Of a stretch of 6,708 nucleotides of DNA, positions 1 to 6,383 are shown piece by piece. Made by a program: the position numbers and the translations under genes. The notes below the pieces were generated by a model, which searched no databases, was not told the DNA's origin, and was given only the letters and a program-made list of their open reading frames with translations. The stretch covers positions 718 to 7,425 of the forward strand of contig DUJB01000010.1 of the NCBI GenBank assembly GCA_013330055.1. Direction: 5' to 3'. The DNA is from Nitrosopumilaceae archaeon. GTDB taxonomy: Archaea; Thermoproteota; Nitrososphaeria; Nitrososphaerales; Nitrosopumilaceae. How positions within the stretch are numbered: the stretch's first letter is position 1; every line of letters begins with the position of its first letter.

Positions 1-878
1 TATCTAATTCCTTCAAGCACCAAGGGATTGGCATGTCCTGCTGCATCACCAACAAGTATTAGGTTATCAGCAATCGTATCATGTGTCAAACCTTCATTTG
101 GTATTAGTCCATAATGGAATTCAATGGGAACTATTTTTCCTAGCTTGGCTAACGGACCAGGTTTTTTGTCAACAAGCTCAAGTAAGCGTTGTGTAGGATC
201 CACTTGCGACTCTGGTTTTCCTATACCAACACCAATTCTTACTTTATTTTTACCTAATGGGAAAATCCATGCATAGCCAGCGGGAGAATATTGTTGTCCT
301 ACCATCAGAGCCCATGTTTCTGGATCAACATTTTCTACATAGGCTTCATACTCTGCTCCTACTCCAAATCTTTTCCATTGTTGAACTATACCGAGATTTT
401 TTCCTATTACTGAATGAAAACCGCTTGCATCTATTACAAGTTTAGAGTTAAAAATTAGGTCGTCTTTTAGAGACGTCGCTTTAACTCCTACTAGTTTGCC
501 TTCATTAGTCAAAGGTGATACCACATTAGTTCGCACAAAAATGTCTACGCCTACATTAGCTGCTTGATATGCAAGAAACTGGTAAGTTTTTCGAACATCT
601 AAAACTGCGGCCTGATATTCAGTACTGCGTATTGTTACTTGATTATTTGGTGAATAAAAAGAGTAATTTTTTATAGGATTATAAAATTCTGATGAAATTC
701 CAAATTTTTTAATCTCATTAATCCAGGTTACTCCACTCGTTCTAATGCTCTGTGCAATTGCTTCTTCTCTTTCAAGTAGAGCTACACGCATTCCTTTTTT
801 TGCTGCCGCCCATGCAGCTGATGAACCAGCGGGTCCTGCACCTACTATTACTATATCATAATTGTATTCTTTAGTCAT
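1..878 (-). CDS. geranylgeranyl reductase family FAD-dependent oxidoreductase (3'-truncated by window edge)
   Basis: This is a flavoprotein of the geranylgeranyl reductase family, which in archaea saturates the isoprenoid chains of membrane lipids. ATG at 878 opens an uninterrupted frame of 292 codons that leaves the window at base 1; relatives are about 400 residues, so roughly a quarter of the protein (the C-terminal end) is missing. Visible motifs: the N-terminal dinucleotide fold DIVIVGAGPAGSSAA (residues 8-22) with ERE at 36-38 ending its second strand, a mid-protein YAWIFPLG motif typical of the family, and near the edge GDAAGHANPLVLEG, the second FAD-binding motif. The usual cysteine after the first Rossmann unit is replaced by T47-S48-G49 in IRTSGV. 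The gene is divergent from the corrinoid adenosyltransferase. A GGTGAT Shine-Dalgarno-like stretch lies just upstream of the ATG. The family is clear; the exact substrate (lipid or another polyprenyl compound) is inferred. Confidence 0.9.
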   Translation of the reverse strand, partial: MTKEYNYDIVIVGAGPAGSSAAWAAAKKGMRVALLEREEAIAQSIRTSGVTWINEIKKFGISSEFYNPIKNYSFYSPNNQVTIRSTEYQAAVLDVRKTYQFLAYQAANVGVDIFVRTNVVSPLTNEGKLVGVKATSLKDDLIFNSKLVIDASGFHSVIGKNLGIVQQWKRFGVGAEYEAYVENVDPETWALMVGQQYSPAGYAWIFPLGKNKVRIGVGIGKPESQVDPTQRLLELVDKKPGPLAKLGKIVPIEFHYGLIPNEGLTHDTIADNLILVGDAAGHANPLVLEGIR

Positions 879-902
879 TAAATCACCATCTTTGAAGAGA
901 AG

Positions 903-910
903 ATTATAAA
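903..910 (-). promoter_or_regulatory. TATA-like box for the geranylgeranyl reductase gene
   Basis: On the minus strand this reads TTTATAAT, a good archaeal TATA box, centred about 28 bases before the ATG at 878. That spacing would start the transcript almost at the start codon, giving a leaderless mRNA. A GGTGAT at 887-882 could instead act as a ribosome-binding site if transcription starts further upstream. The rest of the divergent spacer (879-1022) is AT-rich with no other clear element; on the plus strand I found no convincing TATA box for the adenosyltransferase, only a weak TTATTTA at 1014-1020. Confidence 0.4.
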
Positions 911-1022
911 CCACTCATTTTTTTGTTTCATTTATTTTTGGTTTAATACTTTAGAGAAATCTATTCAGAGTGTTTATTCATTAATTGTATTGCTTTGCGG
1001 ATAACCGTTGTGGTTATTTACA

Positions 1023-1577
1023 ATGAATATTGAATTACACAGTATGGGAGAAAATGGTCTTATCATTGTATATACAGGTAAAGGAAAAGGTAAAACTACT
1101 GCTGCCCTTGGAATAGCATTACGTGCCGTAGGATATAACTACAAAATTTGTATGATACAATTCATCAAAGGTTCATGGCACTATGGTGAAATGACATCAT
1201 CAAAGAGATTAGAGCCAGAATTTGAACTGACGGCTGTTGGCAAGGGTTTTGTTGGAATTATTGATGACAAAAGTCCTTACGAAGAACATGAAAAAATTGC
1301 GCAGGAAGCTCTTCGTTTAAGCAAAGAAAAGATTAGATCAGAAAAATACGATATCATAATACTTGACGAAATAAATTATGCAATTAATCTGGGATTGATA
1401 AAAATAGAAGATGTATTAGATTTAATAAAAAGCAAACCTCAAAAACTAAATCTAGTTCTTACTGGGAATCATGTAAAAAAGGAAATAATAGAAATTGCGG
1501 ATCTTGTTACTGAGATGAAAGAGATAAAACATCCCTTCAAATCTGGTGTCAAGGCCAAGAAAGGTATCGATTTTTAA
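1023..1577 (+). CDS. cobO: ATP:corrinoid adenosyltransferase (CobA/CobO/BtuR type)
   Basis: This enzyme transfers the adenosyl group of ATP to the cobalt of reduced corrinoids, a step in making adenosylcobamides (B12 coenzyme) in the cytoplasm. The protein is 184 residues from the ATG used here, close to the usual size of about 170-200. Visible motifs: P-loop GKGKGKTTAA at residues 19-28, QFIKGSWHYGE at 46-56, the Walker B-like ILDEINYAINLGL around 113-125, TGNH at 147-150 and the C-terminal HPFKSGVKAKKGIDF. Start choice is uncertain. The frame is open from a TTG at 1008, with ATG at 1023 and ATG at 1044; the conserved part begins only at about residue 12, and 1044 (MGENGLIIVYTGKG) resembles the short N-termini of relatives. 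No Shine-Dalgarno sequence is evident. The aIF2 alpha gene follows after 39 bases on the same strand. Confidence 0.93.
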   Translation: MNIELHSMGENGLIIVYTGKGKGKTTAALGIALRAVGYNYKICMIQFIKGSWHYGEMTSSKRLEPEFELTAVGKGFVGIIDDKSPYEEHEKIAQEALRLSKEKIRSEKYDIIILDEINYAINLGLIKIEDVLDLIKSKPQKLNLVLTGNHVKKEIIEIADLVTEMKEIKHPFKSGVKAKKGIDF

Positions 1578-1586
1578 TCAGCAACA

Positions 1587-1594
1587 TTAAATTA
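1587..1594 (+). promoter_or_regulatory. possible TATA box for aIF2 alpha-nop10
   Basis: TTAAATTA is centred about 27 bases before the ATG at 1617, the spacing expected for a leaderless archaeal transcript. It would let aIF2 alpha and nop10 be expressed apart from the upstream adenosyltransferase. In so AT-rich a spacer such a match can arise by chance. Confidence 0.28.
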
Positions 1595-1616
1595 CGTAGC
1601 AAAAATCTGAAGAATT

Positions 1617-2417
1617 ATGACTACTGAGATCCATGAACTTCCAGAAGTAGGCGAAATTGTTGTCGCTACTGTTACAAGGATAGTGGATCAAGGAGCATAT
1701 GTTAACCTTGATGAATTCAACAACATTCAGGGATTTTTACACATATCAGAAATTGCTACAGGATGGATTAGAAGTGTAGAAAAATTTGTCAAGGTTGGAG
1801 AAAAAAAAATACTTCTAGTAAAAAGAGTAAACACTGCTAGATCTGAGATAGATTTATCATTAAAACAAGTTTCGGCTGATCAAAAGAAAAAGAAACTTTT
1901 AGAACTAAAGCGAAATGAAAAAGAACAGACCCTTATTGACGGTTTGAAGTCAAAAGCTGGACTTTCTCAGACAGAAGTAGATAAGTTAGATGAAGTTTTG
2001 GTTAACAAGTTCAATTCAGTTTATGATGCATTCGCAGAAATAGTATCAAAAGGAATAACAGTCTTAGATGGACTGAATCTATCCAAAAAAGTGATTTCTG
2101 CGATAGAAGAGATTAGCTCAAAGATTCAAGTTCCACATGTAGAAATACGTGGCGTATTGGAGATTACATGTACAAAACCTGACGGAATAGAGATTATAAA
2201 GAAATCACTTCTTGATATTATAGAAAACAAAGATGCTACTATGGAAATTAATTACATAGGAGCCCCAAAATACAGATTAAGTATTTCTGCCCAGAATTTT
2301 AAGACAGCCGAAAGGGTACTCAAACCAGTACTTTCAACAATTCAAGATTCAATTGAAAAGAAAGGTGGTACTTTCAAATTTACTAGGGAAGAATCAAAGA
2401 AGACTCGCGAGGGATAA
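1617..2417 (+). CDS. translation initiation factor aIF2 subunit alpha
   Basis: This is the alpha subunit of the heterotrimeric archaeal initiation factor aIF2, which with the gamma subunit delivers Met-tRNAi to the small ribosomal subunit in a GTP-dependent way. The 266-residue length is normal for the family. Domain order: an S1-like OB fold at about residues 10-85 (GEIVVATVTRIVDQGAYVNL, GFLHISEIATGW, IDLSLKQV), a lysine-rich helical middle domain at about 86-170, and an alpha-beta C-terminal domain at about 175-260 (VEIRGVLEITCTKPDG, INYIGAPKYRLSI) that contacts gamma. The position matching the eukaryotic regulatory Ser51 appears to be Ala47 (SEIATGW). A run of nine A at 1801-1809 lies in frame and is intact. 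Nop10 starts one base after its TAA, a pairing conserved across archaea, which supports co-transcription. The gamma subunit gene sits about 4 kb away on the other strand. Confidence 0.96.
   Translation: MTTEIHELPEVGEIVVATVTRIVDQGAYVNLDEFNNIQGFLHISEIATGWIRSVEKFVKVGEKKILLVKRVNTARSEIDLSLKQVSADQKKKKLLELKRNEKEQTLIDGLKSKAGLSQTEVDKLDEVLVNKFNSVYDAFAEIVSKGITVLDGLNLSKKVISAIEEISSKIQVPHVEIRGVLEITCTKPDGIEIIKKSLLDIIENKDATMEINYIGAPKYRLSISAQNFKTAERVLKPVLSTIQDSIEKKGGTFKFTREESKKTREG
2409..2413 (+). promoter_or_regulatory. Shine-Dalgarno-like site of nop10
   Basis: GAGGG lies inside the last codons of aIF2 alpha with a five-base gap to the ATG at 2419. It supports that ATG over the in-frame ATG at 2431 and suits translation of nop10 from a shared aIF2 alpha message. 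Confidence 0.4.
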
Positions 2418-2418
2418 T

Positions 2419-2574
2419 ATGAGATTTCAGATGCGCAAGTGCACTGATTGTAAAAAATATACACTAAAAGATGCTTGTCCTAAATGTGGAAATAAAACTG
2501 TGACAGTTCATCCTGGAAAATATTCACCGGATGATAAATACGCCAGATATCGTGTTTCTGATCGTTACAAGTAA
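2419..2574 (+). CDS. nop10: H/ACA ribonucleoprotein / ribosome biogenesis protein Nop10
   Basis: Nop10 is the small zinc-binding protein of archaeal H/ACA RNPs; it braces Cbf5, the pseudouridine synthase, during RNA-guided modification of rRNA. The product is 51 residues, within the normal 50-60. Visible features: a zinc ribbon with C8-x2-C11 and C20-x2-C23 (KCTDCKKYTLKDACPKCG), then the family's HPGKYSPDDKYARYR stretch at about 31-45, corresponding to the H-P-x-K/R-F/Y-S-P-x-D signature, and a basic tail. I chose ATG 2419 because MRFQMRKC matches the usual N-terminus (M-[KR]-F-x-[ILM]-R-K-C) and because GAGGG precedes it. The frame is open upstream to an ATG at 2353, but that extension lies in aIF2 alpha and does not resemble Nop10. 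It is the last gene of the plus-strand set before a convergent spacer. Confidence 0.95.
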   Translation: MRFQMRKCTDCKKYTLKDACPKCGNKTVTVHPGKYSPDDKYARYRVSDRYK

Positions 2575-2618
2575 AATTTTTAAAATATTTAGAAAATTTA
2601 TATATATTTTTCTTGAAT
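2575..2618. terminator. T/A-rich convergent spacer, probable bidirectional transcription terminator
   Basis: The 44 bases between the stop of nop10 and the stop of the STT3-cyclophilin gene are almost entirely A and T. They contain T runs on the plus strand (2577-2581, 2607-2611) and on the minus strand (A runs at 2573-2576, 2582-2585 and 2593-2596 as written). Archaeal termination relies mainly on T tracts in the coding strand, so this spacer can plausibly end both transcripts. There is no strong hairpin. Confidence 0.4.
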
Positions 2619-3105
2619 TTATTTTATTGTTTGAATAGAGGCTTTCTTTATGCGTGCAGCTTCAACATCAAGTGGCTGATCATCTGAGTTGGTTTCTAAA
2701 GAAGCTATTTTATCGACAATTTCTTTACCTGATATCACTTCACCAAATATTGTGTACTGATTATCTAACCATGAGGCATCTCCAAGCATTATAAAGAATT
2801 GAGAACCGGCACTGTTAATATCGGTGCCACGAGCCATGGAAACAACATATTTTTTTATGTTTGAGATCACTGAATTCAGGAGGAATGTTATATCCTGGAT
2901 CTCCCATTCCCCATGTATCTCGTTGTCCTGAAATTGTGTTTGGATCCCCTGCCTGAATAACAAAACCTGGCATTATTCTATGGAATAGAGTTTCATCATA
3001 GAATCCAGATTGTGTAAGTTTTTTGAAATTTTCCACGGTTTTAGGTGCAACATCCTCATTGAAATCGATTACAATATCACCAAAAGAAGTAGATAGAATT
3101 GCTAC
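2619..3105 (-). other. cyclophilin-type peptidyl-prolyl cis-trans isomerase domain of the STT3 fusion (split over two frames)
   Basis: The first part (residues 729-813, bases 3105-2851) reads [26 protein letters not shown], then [14 protein letters not shown], where R771, F776 and Q779 match the catalytic Arg55, Phe60 and Gln63 of human cyclophilin A, and GYNIPPEF. The second part, in the other frame (bases 2849-2622, 76 residues), reads [16 protein letters not shown] (Q830, F832), [13 protein letters not shown] (W840, matching Trp121; Tyr at the His126 position) and KEIVDKI. Together they form a complete domain of about 161 residues. It continues from the extracytoplasmic C-terminal part of STT3 with no further membrane helix, so it should lie outside the cell membrane. 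An ATG at 2963 precedes the second part in its own frame, but the residues between it and KKYVV are out-of-frame noise, so this is not a separate gene. Confidence 0.85.
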
Positions 3106-5289
3106 TTCTCCTAACGGTTTAACTTCTGAGTTTGTCTTTTCTATAGATGATTCTGGCTTAACATAGTTTTGATTGACTTGATATATCAAAACTCCAGAAA
3201 AAACGCCACTATCATTTCTATTAAAAGTTGGTGATGAATAAACTAGTTGTAAAGGATCATTATTATTTTCATATTTGATTGTTTTATCATATAATGCAGT
3301 GAAACCAGATTCATAGTTTTGTAATTGTTGGTTTGTATTAAGATCAACATATGCTACAGGTGTAAATGGAAACATTTTTCCTAAGAGCGTATTTTCCCAA
3401 AAGTAATTTGTTGGTGTAAATCCATCATTTTGAAGTAATAGTGATTGGTCTTCGCCTGCAATACGCATAAACCATTGTTTTTTACTTTCGTCACCGCCTC
3501 CCCCAAGTATGTAAAATTCTTGATCATTTGAAACAAACTTTTGCCCAACTACATACACCAGAACATAATCAGCATCTAATTGTTGGAGAATTTCCCATCC
3601 TTTGTCAGGACTACTAAGAAACATTTTTGCTATTGTGACTATTCTATCTGTGGATATAGTGGCATTATCTGCAAGCGATGTTCTTTCACCAAGCGTAGTT
3701 ATCCAGTATCCGTAATCCCACCATGAGGCAATCACAGCGTCTTTGGGCGTATTGATTTTAATCCATTCCATGGATGTAGGCCAATCATCTGTTGCGATGT
3801 TGAAGTTAGAGCCACCATTAAGGATGGTTGGCGGTGCTTTGGTTGCAGAAATCCAATTAGTATCAGTTGGAAAGACAGTAGGAGATAAAAGTAAAATGAT
3901 TATAGCGGCAATATATGAGATTTTAGTGAGTCTTCCTTTTGCATTAATGGATTTTTTGTTTTGTACAATATCTTTTTTCAGTATTTCTGATGTGATAACA
4001 GATAACCCAATCGATGAGAGAATGATAACTGATAGGGATGTGAAAAGCTCTAATCTTGCAAAGGTTGCACCTGCATAAACTCCAATGAGTCCTATGATCA
4101 ATGCAAATATGGACATTTCATTTTTGATTTTAATTGACGATGAAATATTATCATTAGATACTTCCTTTCTAAAAATTAACCAAACACCTATACCGGCAAA
4201 TAATAATAACACAGATAAAAAGAAAAAATTTTGAGTAAGTGTTGGTGTTGCATGTTCTGCAACAGAGTCTACAAGGGGATCTTTTGTAGTTAAAAATGGA
4301 TTTATTGCATTAAGATAACGAAAGCTTGGTAATGAAAGAATGTTAGATGAGATTATTCCAAAACCAGCTAAAATAGATGCTCCTAAAAATGCTAAACTAT
4401 TTCTTATTACATTTCCTTGTTTACTAAATTTTCTAATAAATGTTAGAACAACTAGAAATATAGTTGGTCCAATTAGAGCAAATCCCCCAATGCCAGTTAG
4501 AAAACTAATTCCTGGTCTTGCAAATAAAGATGAGGTAAGAACCGTAGTTATTACAAAGGTTGGTATTGCCCAAAGGAGGAATTTGTGATCTTTTCTAAAG
4601 AATGGAAGTGCTACAATAAACAATCCTACAGGCATAAGGAAAAACTGTATTCCTCCCCAAGAAGCAAAACCGATTGCTAAAAACAATCCACCGCCAATTA
4701 ACTTTCCAAAAGCCACTTTGTGATTTTCTGATTTTAATCCACTAAGAAATAGGTAAAGAGCTAAAAGCCCATAAAAGAGTCCAAGTGGTTCTGATTTGAA
4801 CCAACCTAATGTGCCTCTAATGATTATAGCTGGTGATAGTGCAAAGAATAGTGACGCAAAAAGGCCTGCGGTTGTACCGCCAATAATTCTTACTAATGCA
4901 AAGATAACTATCGCGGTAAGCGAGCCAAAAACGACAGGAAATATTATAGTAAAATCATAGAGGCTTGAACCTCCACCAAAAATTTGATACAAAAATGCCG
5001 CTGTAAAATGCAATGGGACTTGGGATGTTACAAATACATCTCTTCCTTGTGGATACCAGCTCATATCATCATGCCAGTTTACATATGCGTCTATACCATT
5101 ATCAACAAGATATTGGGTTGCTCGATAATTGAAAAAAGGATCAAACTCGTTAAGTTCAAAGCCATAATCAGCAGCTTGTGATCTAATCATTGCAGATATA
5201 GAAAATGAAATGGCAAGTATTCCTATAATCAGTAAATGGTGCCTTTGAAATTCAAATTTACCAAAAGTAAATATCTTATTAGAAATCAA
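2619..5289 (-). CDS. STT3/AglB-type oligosaccharyltransferase fused to a C-terminal cyclophilin domain; frameshifted at 2850-2856
   Basis: The N-terminal part is the catalytic oligosaccharyltransferase subunit that moves a lipid-linked glycan to Asn in Asn-X-Ser/Thr on the outer membrane face. It shows about 13 hydrophobic helices (first at about 18-37, last near 465), the metal-binding acidic motif [12 protein letters not shown] with E48-F49-D50, YPQGRD at 79-84, the SVAEH loop motif (S342-H346) and the acceptor motif W523-W524-D525-Y526-G527 followed by [17 protein letters not shown]. An extracytoplasmic region and a linker (about 700-728) lead into a cyclophilin domain from residue 729. 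As written the frame stops at 2815 after 824 residues, inside the cyclophilin; dropping one base of the A7 run (coding strand) gives 889 residues ending at 2619. The start is TTG at 5289: an in-frame TGA sits immediately upstream and the next ATG would cut the first helix. It follows the hydrolase gene by 28 bases. Confidence 0.88.
2850..2856 (-). other. A7 homopolymer with frame change in the cyclophilin domain
   Basis: The coding strand reads CAT AAAAAAA TAT GTT. Upstream similarity (EFSDLKHKK) and downstream similarity (YVVSMARG) join cleanly only if one A is skipped. The effect equals a one-base insertion or a +1 shift. As written, the protein ends 11 residues later after unrelated sequence ([11 protein letters not shown]). 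Confidence 0.85.
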
Positions 5290-5317
5290 TCAATTTGTGT
5301 GGAATTTTTTAGACTTA

Positions 5318-5974
5318 TTACTCTTTTGTGAGAATTTGTACTTTGCATGATTTTATCATATCTTTGAATTCTTTTGCATCATCCTCACTGCCTACTATGG
5401 TACCATAATGCATAGGAATTGCAATTTTTGGTTTGATTTTCTCAATTGCGGTTGCAGCTTCTTTTGCTGTCATCACATAGGTACCACTAACAGGAATAAG
5501 TAAAACATCAGGTTTGAGATCAGTCATTTCTGGAATAAGATCCGAATCACCTGTATGATAAAATGATGTTCCTTGTATTGTAATAATGAAACCGATCTTC
5601 TTGTCTTCTTTTGGATGAAATGGTTTTTTTGTATCTGGATTTATCTTATCTATGTTATATGCTGGTATTGCTTTTACTATAACATTTTTTATTGTTTTTT
5701 CCTCTCCTGGTGAAATTCCTATCTTTTCTTTTAATGATATATTTGAAATTTGAGATATGCATTCATTTGCAGCAACAATTATTGTATTTTTAGAGGAGAC
5801 TTTTTTTAGATCTTCCAGACTCAAGTGATCAAAATGATTGTGTGAAATTAATACGAGATCAGCTTGTATAGTTTTAGATAGTTGGTATGGATCAATACAA
5901 ATTGTTATTTCTTTTTCTAGTGTGAATGTATCATGACCGTACCATCTTATTTTGATTCCATGGTATTCAAACAT
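5318..5974 (-). CDS. UPF0173-type metal-dependent hydrolase (metallo-beta-lactamase fold)
   Basis: This is a small cytoplasmic metallo-beta-lactamase-fold hydrolase of the UPF0173/UlaG-like group; the substrate is not known for these proteins and I cannot assign one. The 218-residue length fits the family. Metal ligands are visible in order: H14 in RWYGHDTF (a conserved N-terminal histidine), D28 in CIDPY, the H45-x-H47-x-D49-H50 motif (SHNHFDH), FHPKED at 119-124, the TGDSD motif with D143, and H189 in IPMHYGTIVG. The frame is open from a TTG at 5980, but ATG at 5974 gives the expected start MFEYHGIKIRWYGH. It lies 35 bases after the PIN gene and 28 bases before the STT3 fusion, all on the same strand, so it may be part of a transcript starting at aIF2 gamma. 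Nothing links it directly to glycosylation or translation. Confidence 0.92.
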   Translation of the reverse strand: MFEYHGIKIRWYGHDTFTLEKEITICIDPYQLSKTIQADLVLISHNHFDHLSLEDLKKVSSKNTIIVAANECISQISNISLKEKIGISPGEEKTIKNVIVKAIPAYNIDKINPDTKKPFHPKEDKKIGFIITIQGTSFYHTGDSDLIPEMTDLKPDVLLIPVSGTYVMTAKEAATAIEKIKPKIAIPMHYGTIVGSEDDAKEFKDMIKSCKVQILTKE

Positions 5975-5999
5975 AACCAAGAATTAATTTATGATCAAG

Positions 6000-6007
6000 T
6001 TAAATTT
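6000..6007 (-). promoter_or_regulatory. possible TATA box for the metallo-hydrolase and STT3 genes
   Basis: AAATTTAA on the minus strand is centred about 30 bases before the ATG at 5974, just after the stop of the PIN gene. It could give the hydrolase and the downstream STT3 fusion their own short-leader transcript. The sequence is AT-rich and the match is not strong. Confidence 0.22.
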
Positions 6008-6009
6008 TA

Positions 6010-6383
6010 CTAAGATTCTAGAACAATTCTATCGTTTGCTAGAGAAAGAACTGACCCGCCGGATTTTTTTATTCTTTGTTTGAGTTCATAATCAATAGTT
6101 GCTATTATTCCTTTATGGATTTTTATATGTGAAATCAATGCTTCGTCTACTGATTTTCCTGATATGTTAATTTTTTTAAAATCTTTAATTAATTGTAAAG
6201 CATTAGATGCGGAAGTTTTTTTTTTATTGTATTCCCATGCGATATTTGTTCAAGTTCTTTTATGACCAAATCAGGAACTAAAAACTCAATCGCCCCAATC
6301 TCTGTTTCAAGATTTGAAGTATTTTTGATATTTTTGGATGCAAGAAGCATCAAAAAACTTGTGTCACAGACGACCTTAACCAA
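6010..6383 (-). pseudogene. PIN-domain nuclease, FCF1-like archaeal type, frameshifted at 6216-6225
   Basis: PIN domains are metal-dependent ribonucleases; this one resembles the archaeal FCF1-like protein whose gene commonly follows aIF2 gamma, suggesting a role in rRNA processing. The first frame gives VKVVCDTSFLMLLAS and FLVPDLVIKELEQI, then stops at 6189. The next frame continues TSASNALQLIKDF, GKSVDEALISH, KGIIATIDYELKQRI and ends SLANDRIVLES at 6010. Adding one A to the A10 run on the coding strand joins them into 124 residues, a normal size. The four catalytic acids are then all present: D7, E43, D80 and D98, two on each side of the break. The start is probably TTG at 6383 (MVKVVCDTSF), overlapping the aIF2 gamma stop by 8 bases; GTG at 6392 is an alternative. 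I class it as broken as written, but conservation after the break suggests a sequence error or slippage rather than decay. Confidence 0.82.
6216..6225 (-). other. A10 homopolymer with frame change in the PIN gene
   Basis: The coding strand reads ACA ATA AAA AAA AAA CTT, followed in the incoming frame by a stop 18 bases later. Similarity resumes at ACT TCC GCA, which needs one extra A (or two fewer). In the incoming frame the run contains the phased heptamer A AAA AAA, a classical -1 slippery sequence, so a -1 slip would give the full protein. Confidence 0.82.

Noticed and set aside
257..445. Short plus-strand open frame
   Set aside because: It lies entirely inside the reductase gene on the other strand and shows no recognisable protein features.
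1008..1022. TTG 1008 as start of the corrinoid adenosyltransferase
   Set aside because: It adds five residues unlike any relative, with no ribosome-binding site; ATG 1023 or 1044 is more plausible.
879..1022. Small RNA or riboswitch (for example a cobalamin riboswitch) in the divergent spacer
   Set aside because: No stable stem, no B12-box-like motif and no C/D-box pair is visible in this AT-rich stretch.
2353..2418. N-terminal extension of Nop10 from ATG 2353
   Set aside because: It overlaps aIF2 alpha in another frame, and family length and the MRFQMRKC start favour ATG 2419.
2619..2963. A separate cyclophilin gene starting at ATG 2963
   Set aside because: Residues before KKYVV do not resemble a cyclophilin and are the same DNA that encodes the conserved first half in the other frame; only the part after the A7 run is real.
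3743..5181. Three plus-strand open frames (3743-4078, 4340-4588, 4984-5181)
   Set aside because: All are antisense shadows of the STT3 membrane region; their composition simply mirrors codons of the real gene.
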